Source of the DNA: an uncultured Spirochaetaceae bacterium
GTDB lineage: Bacteria; Spirochaetota; Spirochaetia; Sphaerochaetales; Sphaerochaetaceae
Reading direction: 5' to 3'
NCBI GenBank assembly: GCA_944388955.1
Contig: CALXKJ010000002.1
Coordinates: 96,830-160,829, forward strand
DNA length: 64,000 nt
Shown here one piece after another: positions 32,354 to 40,927 of this stretch. The translations under genes and the position numbers were made by a program. A model generated the notes under the pieces. It did no database searches, had not been told where the DNA came from, and saw only the letters and a list, made by a program, of their open reading frames with translations. Numbering within the stretch: the stretch's first letter is position 1; each line of letters begins with the position of its first letter.

Positions 32354-33019
32354 ATGAGAACAAGATTCGATAGTGAACTTGAGACGCTTTACGTCAGCAT
32401 GATAAAGATGGGCTCCCTTGCGGAAGACGCGCTTTCATCGATACAGAGGGCGCTTAAGGAAGGGGCTGGGAGTGAACTCGAGAACATGCAGAATACAACG
32501 CATCTTATCGATGAGAAGGAGAGGGAGATCGAGGCGCTGTGCCTGAGGCTTCTTCTCAGAAGACAGCCTGTCGCAAAAGATCTCAGAACAATATCATCGG
32601 CGATGAAGATGGTCTCGGATATAGAGCGTATTGGTGATAATGCTGGGGATATCGCGGAGATTCTTCCATTTATTGAGAATGAAGAGCTTCCTGGCAGGGT
32701 CGGCCTGGATAATATGTGCGGCTCTGTAATCGAAATGGTATCAGGTGCAATTGACGCTTTTGTCCACACAGATGCTGCGAAAGCCTCTGAGGTAATCGCA
32801 TCTGACGATATCGTTGACAATGCATTCGTGAGAGCAAAGGAGCTTATTACCGAGATGATCAGAATCGGAGACAAGGATGCTGCTTCCGCTCCTGATCTGC
32901 TGATGATTGCAAAGTATCTTGAGAGAATGGGTGATCATGCCGCATCACTTGCTCGCTGGGTGCTTAATTCCGTCGATGCAAGCGGTGACTGGATCAATAA
33001 CCCGGTACAGGTGGACTGA
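32354..33019 (+). CDS. phoU: Phosphate signalling regulator PhoU
   Basis: Peripheral cytoplasmic regulator linking Pst transport to PhoR (221 aa). It consists of two three-helix bundles, each with the metal-binding signature: IERIGDNAGDIAE near residue 90 and LERMGDHAASLARW near residue 193. ATG 32354 is 1 nt after the pstB stop with AGGAAGG about ten nt upstream; a TTG at 32345 in the same frame is less likely. The stop overlaps the phoB start by 1 nt (TGATG), a coupling typical of this operon. Confidence 0.92.
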   Translation: MRTRFDSELETLYVSMIKMGSLAEDALSSIQRALKEGAGSELENMQNTTHLIDEKEREIEALCLRLLLRRQPVAKDLRTISSAMKMVSDIERIGDNAGDIAEILPFIENEELPGRVGLDNMCGSVIEMVSGAIDAFVHTDAAKASEVIASDDIVDNAFVRAKELITEMIRIGDKDAASAPDLLMIAKYLERMGDHAASLARWVLNSVDASGDWINNPVQVD

Positions 33020-33696
33020 TGATTTACCTTGTTGAAGATGATCCATCAATCAGAAAGCTCGTGAGCTACGCGCTTGAGAACGCAGGATTTTCCGTTGCTT
33101 CATTCTCATCTGGCGAGGAGATGGAGAAGAATGGAAAGGAGAAGGCGGAGCTTTACCTTCTTGATATCATGCTTCCAGGACGCTCGGGACTGGAGATACT
33201 GGAGAGTATCAGAAGCACCCCGGAAACGAGGGACGTGCCTGTCATAATGCTTACTGCGAAAGGTACGGAGTATGACAGAGTTGTCGGTCTTGACAGCGGT
33301 GCGGATGATTATATCCCCAAGCCTTTCGGAATGATGGAATTGATTGCGAGAATCAAAGCTGTACTCAGAAGGGCGGGCCATGAGAAAGAGAAGAAGGATC
33401 TCGTATCTTCCTCGATAGTGCTTTCGCCGCTTTCCCATACAGTGAAAGTGAATGGTGAGAAAGTCGAGCTTACGCTCAAGGAATTCAGTCTCCTGGAGCT
33501 GCTGATGGAGAACAGGGGCATAGTCCTTGACAGGGACAGGATACTCTCTTCTGTCTGGGGATATTCTTTCGATGGTGAGAACAGGACTGTCGATGTTCAT
33601 ATCAGACACCTGAGAGAGAAGCTCGGCAAGGAAGGCAAGGCAATCGAGACAGTGAAGGGCGTAGGCTATAGATTCGCAGGTGATAACGATGAATAA
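33019..33696 (+). CDS. phoB: Phosphate regulon response regulator PhoB
   Basis: Two-component DNA-binding regulator (225 aa). The receiver has acidic pocket Glu6-Asp7-Asp8, phospho-acceptor Asp49 in LYLLDIMLPG, the switch Thr in MLTAKGTEYD and Lys in YIPKPFG. The OmpR/PhoB winged helix covers about residues 130-223, with LTLKEFSLLELLMENRG and NRTVDVHIRHLREKLG (recognition helix). It is expected to bind the TTAACA direct repeats upstream of pstS. It overlaps phoR by 8 nt. Confidence 0.92.
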   Translation: MIYLVEDDPSIRKLVSYALENAGFSVASFSSGEEMEKNGKEKAELYLLDIMLPGRSGLEILESIRSTPETRDVPVIMLTAKGTEYDRVVGLDSGADDYIPKPFGMMELIARIKAVLRRAGHEKEKKDLVSSSIVLSPLSHTVKVNGEKVELTLKEFSLLELLMENRGIVLDRDRILSSVWGYSFDGENRTVDVHIRHLREKLGKEGKAIETVKGVGYRFAGDNDE

Positions 33697-35344
33697 GAAG
33701 ATTTTCCAGACAGTTTTCCTGTCTATAATCATAACGATGGTGCTGGTTCTCGCAGTGTCGATAACTGTCTTCCATGCAACATATGAGGAGCGGATTGTCA
33801 GGGATCTCGATGCCGCAGCGAGCTTTCTCAGAGAAAGCGTGGAGAAGGATGGATCTTCCTTGGATTCGCTCACGCTTCCAGGATACCGCATCACGCTGAT
33901 ATCCCCAGAAGGCGAGGTGCTTTTCGATAGTGATGCCGAAAGCGCTGAGATGGAGAATCATCTTTCTCGTCCTGAGGTTGATGCGGCGATGCGACATGGA
34001 TCCGGCAATGATAAAAGGGAAAGCTCCACGCTTATGGAGAATCTCTATTATTCAGCTCTGAGACTCAATGATGGACGTATACTAAGGCTTTCTGTTCCAG
34101 CAGGAACAGCTCTCTCATTCATTGTAAGCCTTCTGCTGCCGATGGTCTTCATCATCATCCTGATGATTGCCATTTCCATCTGGTTCTCATACAAGGCGGC
34201 AAGGAGGATTACAGATCCGATAAACTCCATTGACCTTGAGCATCCTGAGGATGCTGAGGGCTATGAAGAGCTTTCACCGCTTCTCTATCGCATCTCGCGT
34301 CAGCAGGAGCAGATAAAGATGCAGCTTGACGAAGCTGAAAGACGAAGCCGTGAATTCAAAGTCATCACGGACAATATGTCAGAGGGTCTTGCTGTCATCG
34401 ATTCTGAGATGAGACTTCTCTCCGTGAACAGAGCTGCGTACAGGCTTTTCGATTCAGTCCATGTCGATGAAGGCGATTCTGTTCTCGCGATAAGCAGGCA
34501 TGAGGGATTCTCTGCTGTCATTTCCTCAGCGCTGAAGGGCGAGAGAGCCGAGTCCGTGATTGAGACAGGCACGAGAGTATTGCAGGTGATAGCATCTCCT
34601 GTGTCTGTGGAAGCATCCTCCGGGGCTGTTATTATCATCATCGATATAACGGAGAAGGCGGAGAGGGAGAGACTCAGAAGAGAGTTCACAGCTAATGTCA
34701 GCCATGAGCTGAGGACGCCTCTTACATCCATCTCGGGCTTTGCTGAGATTCTCAAGAATGGTGGTATCGATGAGAGCACAGTCAAGGATTTCGGGCTTGA
34801 GATCTACAATGAAGCGCAGCACCTCATCGCGCTTGTGCATGACATCATCAGGCTCTCTCGGCTTGATGAGGGCGAGAATGGAGAGGATGCGGTAGTTGTG
34901 GATCTTTCCGATATCGCGGAGGAATCGATGCAGAGATTGAAACGCCGCGCGGAATCGCGTGGTATCTCCCTGTCATCCGATGTCGAGAAGGGGGCTTATG
35001 TCAAAGGCTCTGAATCGCTTCTTGATGAGATGATTACCAATCTTGTCGATAACGCCATAAAGTACACTGACAGAGGCGGATGGGCGAAGGTCTCGGTAAA
35101 AAATGATGTGAATTCCGTAGTCCTCACTGTCTCGGATAACGGTATCGGAATCCCTGAGGAGGACAAGGAGCATGTCTTTGAGCGTTTCTATCGTGTGGAT
35201 AAATCACGTTCAAGGGCATCTGGAGGAACAGGACTGGGGCTCTCAATCGTCCGTCATGCGGCAATCTATCATAACGCGAGAATCGAACTGGACTCCAGAA
35301 TCGGCAAGGGAACGAGGATCTCAGTGATTTTCCCGAAAGCCTAG
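33689..35344 (+). CDS. phoR: Phosphate regulon sensor histidine kinase PhoR
   Basis: Membrane sensor kinase (551 aa). It has one N-terminal transmembrane helix, an extracytoplasmic domain of about 110 residues with a partly recognisable dCACHE/PAS-like layout, a second helix (about 143-170), a short linker without a clear HAMP, a PAS domain starting ITDNMSEGLAVID, then HisKA with His339 in NVSHELRTPL and HATPase_c with DNAIKYT, DNGIGIP and GTGLGLSIV. GTG 33680 is an alternative start, but ATG 33689 is preferred. The large periplasmic domain differs from E. coli PhoR, which has almost none. Confidence 0.9.
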   Translation: MNKKIFQTVFLSIIITMVLVLAVSITVFHATYEERIVRDLDAAASFLRESVEKDGSSLDSLTLPGYRITLISPEGEVLFDSDAESAEMENHLSRPEVDAAMRHGSGNDKRESSTLMENLYYSALRLNDGRILRLSVPAGTALSFIVSLLLPMVFIIILMIAISIWFSYKAARRITDPINSIDLEHPEDAEGYEELSPLLYRISRQQEQIKMQLDEAERRSREFKVITDNMSEGLAVIDSEMRLLSVNRAAYRLFDSVHVDEGDSVLAISRHEGFSAVISSALKGERAESVIETGTRVLQVIASPVSVEASSGAVIIIIDITEKAERERLRREFTANVSHELRTPLTSISGFAEILKNGGIDESTVKDFGLEIYNEAQHLIALVHDIIRLSRLDEGENGEDAVVVDLSDIAEESMQRLKRRAESRGISLSSDVEKGAYVKGSESLLDEMITNLVDNAIKYTDRGGWAKVSVKNDVNSVVLTVSDNGIGIPEEDKEHVFERFYRVDKSRSRASGGTGLGLSIVRHAAIYHNARIELDSRIGKGTRISVIFPKA

Positions 35345-35394
35345 AAAACGTTAAAAACGCACATTCTGCAGCTGTTAGTTAATATTTACTATCC

Positions 35395-35429
35395 AGGAAC
35401 TGGCAATTGATTATTGATTGCCAGTTCTT
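35395..35429 (+). terminator. Terminator after phoR
   Basis: An 11-bp perfect stem (35397-35407 with 35417-35427), extendable by a G-T and an A-T pair, around a nine-base loop, followed by ATGATTTTA. It closes the pst-pho operon, although the T-tract is interrupted. Confidence 0.75.
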
Positions 35430-35481
35430 ATGATTTTAGAATCCTCGGTGATTTGCAGAAAAATTGTTCTGGGAGGCGTTT

Positions 35482-37206
35482 ATGAAAACAAAGCATAATG
35501 AGAGACCTTGGGATTTTCTCGATTCATATAGAGGAAAAGAGTTCAGCGGCAAATGGCCTAGCGTTGTTGAGATGTTCCACATCACATGTCTCAGGTATCC
35601 AGATAATCTCTTCCTGCACGCGTTCTCTCCGAAAGAGGAGAAGTTCACATACAGAGAGGCCGAGAGCATAATAAAGAATGTATCCTATGCGCTTATAAAG
35701 GATGGCGTGAAGAAGGGCGATAAAATCGCGGTTTCAGGCAAGAACAGCCCGGAGTGGGCGATTGCTTATCTTGCTGTCCTCTATGCTGGCGCGATAGTCG
35801 TACCCCTCGATTACACCCTTCATGATAAGGAGATGGAGACGCTCATTTCATTCGGTGGTGTCAAGCGTCTCTTCATAGACAAGGAGCGTATAGCCAATAT
35901 AGACAGGAATGGAGAGCTGGGGCTTGAGAAATTCTCGCTTGAGCCGGGCGCAGATGGGTATCAATTCATCCTCGACATGAGCGCAGAAGCGGCGGAGGCG
36001 GAGAAGTCCTCAGGCGATGAGCTTGCCGCGATTCTCTTCACTTCCGGTACGACTGGAACTCCAAAGGGTGTCATGCTTACCCATACTAACCTTGTCTCTG
36101 ATTGCTATCAGGCGCAGGGGAATATGAATATATATCCCACAGACGTCTTCTATGCAATCCTTCCTATCCATCATGCATATACGATGCTTGCAGTCTTTTT
36201 TGAGGCATTCTCTGTAGGCGCCGCGATAGTCTTCGGCAAGAAGCTTGTCGTCTCTCAGATCCTCAAGGAGCTTAAGGAAGGCCATGTCACGATGTTCCTT
36301 GCCGTTCCTATGCTTTTCAACAAGATGATCGGTGCGCTCATGGCCGGTGTCAGGAAAAAAGGCATTGTCGTCTATGGAATCATCAGGATGATGATGGGCT
36401 TCTCGGGATTTGTGAAGAAGGTTTTCGGTGTCAATATCGGAAAGAAGTTCTTCGGCTTCCTCCTTAAGAACCTCTCGCTCGAGAATAACAGAATCTGCAT
36501 ATGCGGAGGTGGTCCGCTGCCGGCATCCACATTCAAGCTTTTCAATGAGCTCGGTATCGATTTCGTGCAGGGCTATGGATTGACGGAGACTTCCCCTATA
36601 ACCCATCTCAATCCTGTATTCAGCTATATCGAGACATCTGTCGGAAAGAAGATTCCGGGCGTGGAAGTGAAGATTGTCGATCCTGACAGTGATGGCAACG
36701 GTACGATTTATATCAAAGGCTCTGTTGTCATGAAAGGCTATTACAACAACCCTGAGGCGACTGCTGAGGTGCTTTCTCCTGACGGCTGGCTCAACACAGG
36801 GGATGTCGGGCATCAGGATTCAAAAGGTTATCTCTACCTTACGGGAAGAGCAAAGAACATCATCGTCACGGAAGGCGGTAAGAATGTCTTCCCTGAGGAG
36901 ATTGAGGATCACTTCCAGCTTTATGATGACATCGATCAGGTCTGTGTCATCGGCTACACAATCGACAAGGCTATGAAGAGTGAAGGCATACGCATTCTCA
37001 TCTATCCTGCGGAGAAGTACACAAAGAGCGTCAGTGGTGATAAAGAGAAAATCGAAAAGCATATGGAGGAAATCGTCGCTGAGGTCAACAAGGAGCTCCA
37101 GAGCTACAAGAAGATAACACGTATGACTGTAGTTGATGAGCCGATGCCGATGACAAGCACGAAGAAGATAAAGCGCTTTGAGGTTATCAGGAGATACGAT
37201 GACTGA
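35482..37206 (+). CDS. Long-chain acyl-CoA synthetase-like AMP-binding protein
   Basis: ANL-superfamily ligase (574 aa) that adenylates a carboxylic acid, probably a fatty acid, and forms a CoA thioester. ATP-binding motif A10-type sequences AAILFTSGTTGTPKGVMLTHTN, then QGYGLTETSPITHLNP, GWLNTGDVGHQDSKGYLYLTGRAKNIIVTEGGKNVFPEEIE and the C-terminal catalytic Lys in MTSTKKIKR are present. ATG 35482 is set by GGGAGG at 35471-35476. It is monocistronic by appearance. Fatty acid chain length is not evident; FadD-like activation of exogenous fatty acids is the likely role. Confidence 0.88.
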   Translation: MKTKHNERPWDFLDSYRGKEFSGKWPSVVEMFHITCLRYPDNLFLHAFSPKEEKFTYREAESIIKNVSYALIKDGVKKGDKIAVSGKNSPEWAIAYLAVLYAGAIVVPLDYTLHDKEMETLISFGGVKRLFIDKERIANIDRNGELGLEKFSLEPGADGYQFILDMSAEAAEAEKSSGDELAAILFTSGTTGTPKGVMLTHTNLVSDCYQAQGNMNIYPTDVFYAILPIHHAYTMLAVFFEAFSVGAAIVFGKKLVVSQILKELKEGHVTMFLAVPMLFNKMIGALMAGVRKKGIVVYGIIRMMMGFSGFVKKVFGVNIGKKFFGFLLKNLSLENNRICICGGGPLPASTFKLFNELGIDFVQGYGLTETSPITHLNPVFSYIETSVGKKIPGVEVKIVDPDSDGNGTIYIKGSVVMKGYYNNPEATAEVLSPDGWLNTGDVGHQDSKGYLYLTGRAKNIIVTEGGKNVFPEEIEDHFQLYDDIDQVCVIGYTIDKAMKSEGIRILIYPAEKYTKSVSGDKEKIEKHMEEIVAEVNKELQSYKKITRMTVVDEPMPMTSTKKIKRFEVIRRYDD

Positions 37207-37216
37207 TAAACCCTAC

Positions 37217-37245
37217 TTGCTTCATATACAGCTACTCGCTATCGT
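37217..37245 (+). promoter_or_regulatory. Putative yhbY promoter, leaderless arrangement
   Basis: TTGCTT (37217-37222), 17-nt spacer, TATCGT (37240-37245), ending 6 nt before ATG 37252. No Shine-Dalgarno. Confidence 0.5.
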
Positions 37246-37251
37246 ATTGCC

Positions 37252-37545
37252 ATGGAACTAAGAAGTTATCAAAGGGCGTTTCTGCGCTCTAAGGCACAGC
37301 AGCTTGATCCTGTTGTATATGTTGGCAAGGACGGCTTTACTGAAGGCGTTGCCGGCGCTCTCGATGCTGCATTGACAGCTCATGAGCTTGTAAAGGTGAG
37401 ATTCCAGAACTCGAAGGATGAAATAAGGGAAATCTCATCCCGGCTGGAAGAAAGCACATCATCGACGCTTGTGGCCATTACTGGTTTTACTGCTGTTTTC
37501 TTCAGGCAGAATGAGAAGCCGGAAGACAGAATTTATCGTATTTGA
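37252..37545 (+). CDS. yhbY: YhbY-type CRM-domain RNA-binding protein
   Basis: Small single-domain CRM protein (97 aa, usual length) that associates with pre-50S ribosomes. Hallmarks are the N-terminal RSKAQQLDPVVYVGKDGFTEGV, where the GxxG-type loop is Gly-Lys-Asp-Gly, then ALDAALTAHELVKVRF and the C-terminal TGFTAVFFRQNE. It stands alone between the acyl-CoA synthetase and the AraC regulator. The ATG lacks a ribosome-binding site and lies 6 nt from a -10-like hexamer. Confidence 0.92.
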   Translation: MELRSYQRAFLRSKAQQLDPVVYVGKDGFTEGVAGALDAALTAHELVKVRFQNSKDEIREISSRLEESTSSTLVAITGFTAVFFRQNEKPEDRIYRI

Positions 37546-37558
37546 ATATGATAGTCAG

Positions 37559-37600
37559 CTGTATTGATATAGTTATTATATAATAAATATATTGATACAG
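37559..37600 (+). repeat. Imperfect inverted/direct repeat upstream of araC-type gene
   Basis: CTGTATTGATATA (37559-37571) and TATATTGATACAG (37588-37600) are inverted copies with two central mismatches. The same bases contain TTGATAYAGTT as direct repeats (37564 and 37592, 28 bp apart). Confidence 0.55.
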
Positions 37601-37602
37601 TT

Positions 37603-37653
37603 GGTTTTGCAAAAGCAGATATTATGGTTGATTTTGCACTAGCTTGGTATACT
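37603..37653 (+). promoter_or_regulatory. Putative operator boxes and promoter of the AraC-type gene
   Basis: GGTTTTGCAAAAGC (37603-37616) and GATTTTGCACTAGC (37630-37643) are direct repeats 27 bp apart. The second abuts TGGTATACT (37645-37653), an extended -10. The arrangement fits an AraC-family activator site overlapping the -35 region. An 87-nt AT-rich leader follows before ATG 37741. Confidence 0.5.
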
Positions 37654-37740
37654 CTTAAATATTAGTTTGCTTTTTCTTTAAAAAATATTATTATTGATTG
37701 ACTCCGCTGTACATCAGCGAGGTCTAGAGGATAAATATCA

Positions 37741-38604
37741 ATGTACGCACCTTTTTTGTTTGACGCTTCTGAGCAGGATATCAATTTTGTCCTCTTGCAT
37801 GAGAATGGGCATACGGTATACCCAATGCACTGGCATAAGGAGATTGAGATTACTTATGCCGTCAAGGGCTCGTTTGAAGTCATAATCGATGGCAGGAAAA
37901 TCATGGTGGATGAGGGCGATGCTGTAATCATCAACTCTTCATGCTCACATTTCTATAGCCCGTCGGATGCTGATATGCTGACAGCTATATTCTCCCCTGA
38001 CATCGTTAGGGACAGCAGTAATTCCAATGAGCTTGAGAATGAAATCGTGAAACGCCTTGGTTATGTGAATCCGACAACAAAGAACTGGATTCTCCAGGAT
38101 AAGGAGAAGGTCCGCTTCATCATGGAGCGTCTTTCCATCCTGACTCCTGACTCCTATGGCCGTTCACTTGTCATCCGCGCCGGTATTTTCGAGATACTCT
38201 ATCTTTTCTCCGACAGCGGACATAATCCGGGCACCTGGATTCCAGAGACTCTCGATGATGATGACGAGCGCAGCAAGGAGAAGATAGAGAAAGCTTTCAA
38301 ATATATCGAGGACAATTACAGCAGGCAGCTTTGTCTTGCTGAAGTTGCAAAGGCGTCTGGCTATGTTCCGACATATTTCGCGCGTGTTTTCAAGAATTAC
38401 ACCGGAATGACATTCTATGAATATTTCACAAGCTACCGTATGAGCAAGGCACAGGTTGCGCTGATATATGGTGGTGGCAGCATTGTCGATGTGGCTACAT
38501 CCTGCGGATTCAATTCAGTGAAGACATTCGACAGGGTATTCAAGGAAAGCTTCGGAATCTCACCGCTTAAGTTCAGAAAGAAATACAGCAGGAAGCAATC
38601 CTGA
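37741..38604 (+). CDS. AraC family transcriptional regulator
   Basis: Sugar-responsive DNA-binding regulator (287 aa). The N-terminal cupin (about 1-140) contains MHWHKEIEITYAVKGSFEVIIDG and a DEGDAVIINSSCSHFY turn; the C-terminal pair of helix-turn-helix motifs (about 180-285) reads CLAEVAKASGYVPTYFARVFKNYTGMTFYEYF and IVDVATSCGFNSVKTFDRVFKESFGISPLKFRK. It precedes an alpha-galactosidase and a PfkB sugar kinase, so control of alpha-galactoside use is inferred. Its upstream region carries two sets of direct repeats suitable as its own operator. Confidence 0.88.
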   Translation: MYAPFLFDASEQDINFVLLHENGHTVYPMHWHKEIEITYAVKGSFEVIIDGRKIMVDEGDAVIINSSCSHFYSPSDADMLTAIFSPDIVRDSSNSNELENEIVKRLGYVNPTTKNWILQDKEKVRFIMERLSILTPDSYGRSLVIRAGIFEILYLFSDSGHNPGTWIPETLDDDDERSKEKIEKAFKYIEDNYSRQLCLAEVAKASGYVPTYFARVFKNYTGMTFYEYFTSYRMSKAQVALIYGGGSIVDVATSCGFNSVKTFDRVFKESFGISPLKFRKKYSRKQS

Positions 38605-38606
38605 GG

Positions 38607-38635
38607 TTGCTATCGTCTTCGGCGGGGTTTAAACT
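38607..38635 (+). promoter_or_regulatory. Promoter of the alpha-galactosidase gene, leaderless arrangement
   Basis: TTGCTA (38607-38612), 17-nt spacer, TAAACT (38630-38635), ending 6 nt before ATG 38642. No Shine-Dalgarno. Confidence 0.55.
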
Positions 38636-38641
38636 TTCTTC

Positions 38642-40903
38642 ATGATTGCTGAGAAGAATCTTGTATTCTCTGTATCGACAGAGAACACTTCCTATGTGAT
38701 GGCTGTACTGAAAACAGGGCATCTTGTGCATCTTGCGTATGGCCGTCGTATCGCCTCTGTTCCAGATATCTCATGTTTCCTGCCTGTGGAGATGACACCT
38801 GTAGGGACGCTTTGCTATTGGGATGATGAGAATGACGATATATTCCCGGACAATCTTCTCCTTGAGTATTCAGCGCCTTATCGTGGTGACAATAGGGAAG
38901 CTTCATTCATAGCGGATGCTGGAAATGGCCGCACTGCGATGGATCTTCTGTATAAAGGGTATCGGATATACAAGGGCAAGGCATCTTCATTTCCCGCTTC
39001 TATCGAGAGCGTTGATGGATGCGAGACGCTGGAGATAGAGCTTGAGGACTCCATTCTTGGTATCTCAGTATTTCTTTCATATAGTGTTTTCCCTTCATCC
39101 GATGTCATTGTGCGCTCTGCAGCAATAAGAAACGGTACTTCTGGCAAGTTGTCAATCAAGGAGGCGGCATCCCTTCAGCTCGATATCCCGAGAGATGACT
39201 GGACTCTCTTCTCTTATGATGGAGCCTGGGCAAGGGAAAGGTATGAGCATAAGAGGAGACTGGAGCCTGGTATCACTATCATTGACAGCAAGCTTGGCAC
39301 GTCCGGCAATGAGCACAATCCCCTGATTTACCTTCAGAACGGCAAAGGGGAGGCATATGGCTTCAATCTCGTGTACTCAGGAAACCACAGGGAGCTGCTT
39401 GAAATCTCGCCATTCGGGGCGCTGAGGGTCATCACCGGCATCAATCCATATTGTTTTGAATGGATACTTGAGAGCGGTGAATCCTTCGCGACACCAGAGG
39501 CTATCATGACATACTCACCAGATGGTGTGGATGAGGCATCTGCGCTATTCCATAGCTTCATAAACCGCTTCGTGATTCCGCCTTTCTGGCGTTTCAGAAC
39601 GCGTCCAGTGCTGCTCAATAGCTGGGAGGGATGTTATTTCGATTTCGATGAGAAGCGTCTTCTTGAACTTGCAGAGAGCGGAAAAGAGCTTGGTGTGGAG
39701 CTGTTCGTGCTTGATGATGGCTGGTTCGGGAATCGTACTGATGATACGAAAGGTCTTGGCGACTGGTATTGCAACAGGGAAAGATTCCCCGATGGGCTTG
39801 AGGCCTTTGCAGAGCGTATTCATGCTCTTGGTCTCCAGTTCGGCATATGGATGGAGCCTGAGATGGTGAATATGGATTCGGAGCTATACAGGGTACATCC
39901 GGATTGGGTGATATCTCTTCCTGACAGGACGCCTCTCAAAGCACGCCATCAGCTCACGCTCGATCTCTCGAGAAATGATGTAAGGGATTTTATCTATCAA
40001 TCGGTCTCCTCGGTCATCCGGCTGACACATGCGGATTATATCAAGTGGGATATGAATAGATCGGTCTCGGATGTCTTCTCTCACGGGAGTGAGCTCCGCT
40101 CTCAGGGAGAGGTGCTTCATCGGTATATCATCGGGCTGTATGAGATTCTCGGTAAACTGAGAAAAGATTTTCCGGAAGTATTGTTTGAAGGCTGTGCATC
40201 AGGGGGAAGCAGATACGACCTTGGAATGCTTCTCTTTATGCCTCAGATCTGGGCAAGCGATAACACAGACCTTCATGACAGAGTAACGATAGGCGAGGGT
40301 ACGCTTCGCGGTTATCCTCTCTCAACGCTGGGTGCGCATGTTTCAGCATCCCCATCGCATCAGAGCCTGAGGACAAGCAGGATTGACAGCCGTTTCAACA
40401 TAGCTTCATTCGGAGTCCTTGGCTATGAGCTTGATGTGACAAAGCTCTCTGATGATGACAGGAGTGCGATACGCGATCAGATTGCTTTCTATAAGAAATA
40501 CAGGGATGTATTCCAGTTCGGCGATTTCTCGTCTCTTCACGTCTCTGATAATCAGAGATTCTGGTACACGACGCTCGGAGATACTTCTATCGCGCTTGAG
40601 ATACAGACATTCGGCGAAGTGCATACCGGAAGAAACGACAGGCTTTTCCTGCCGTTTGCTGCTGATGATAAGACATATAGAATCACAGCCCGGAGAGAGC
40701 ATATTCCTTCTTCGTGTCTTGGGGATCTGGCAAAGGATTGCGGACAATCAATGAGTGAGGATTTCTCGATTACGGTACCTGGCGCCATACTTAAGTACCA
40801 TGGTCTCCCTCTTGGTCCACAGTTCACTGCGAAAGGTTTTACAGAAAACACTCGCATTCTAGGTGATTACGGCTCTAGAATGTATATAATCGAGAGCATA
40901 TGA
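38642..40903 (+). CDS. Alpha-galactosidase, GH36
   Basis: Cytoplasmic retaining alpha-galactosidase (753 aa, no signal peptide) for raffinose-family or melibiose-type sugars. It has the N-terminal beta-supersandwich (about 1-320) and the TIM barrel with LLNSWEGCYFDFDEKRL, LFVLDDGWFGNR, the nucleophile Asp470 in YIKWDMNR and the acid/base Asp540 in WASDNTD, preceded by EGCASGGSRYDLGML. The C-terminal beta domain ends near residue 750. Lying between an AraC regulator and a PfkB kinase, it probably acts on imported alpha-galactosides. No transporter is adjacent. Confidence 0.93.
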   Translation: MIAEKNLVFSVSTENTSYVMAVLKTGHLVHLAYGRRIASVPDISCFLPVEMTPVGTLCYWDDENDDIFPDNLLLEYSAPYRGDNREASFIADAGNGRTAMDLLYKGYRIYKGKASSFPASIESVDGCETLEIELEDSILGISVFLSYSVFPSSDVIVRSAAIRNGTSGKLSIKEAASLQLDIPRDDWTLFSYDGAWARERYEHKRRLEPGITIIDSKLGTSGNEHNPLIYLQNGKGEAYGFNLVYSGNHRELLEISPFGALRVITGINPYCFEWILESGESFATPEAIMTYSPDGVDEASALFHSFINRFVIPPFWRFRTRPVLLNSWEGCYFDFDEKRLLELAESGKELGVELFVLDDGWFGNRTDDTKGLGDWYCNRERFPDGLEAFAERIHALGLQFGIWMEPEMVNMDSELYRVHPDWVISLPDRTPLKARHQLTLDLSRNDVRDFIYQSVSSVIRLTHADYIKWDMNRSVSDVFSHGSELRSQGEVLHRYIIGLYEILGKLRKDFPEVLFEGCASGGSRYDLGMLLFMPQIWASDNTDLHDRVTIGEGTLRGYPLSTLGAHVSASPSHQSLRTSRIDSRFNIASFGVLGYELDVTKLSDDDRSAIRDQIAFYKKYRDVFQFGDFSSLHVSDNQRFWYTTLGDTSIALEIQTFGEVHTGRNDRLFLPFAADDKTYRITARREHIPSSCLGDLAKDCGQSMSEDFSITVPGAILKYHGLPLGPQFTAKGFTENTRILGDYGSRMYIIESI

Positions 40904-40927
40904 GAAGATTTAGGAGTGAGTGAAAAA

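Noticed and set aside
33106..33894. Minus-strand frame opposite phoB/phoR
   Set aside because: It mirrors two conserved signalling genes and has no supporting start or motif.
36010..36813. Long minus-strand frame opposite the acyl-CoA synthetase
   Set aside because: Shadow of a conserved gene; the residue pattern has no family resemblance.
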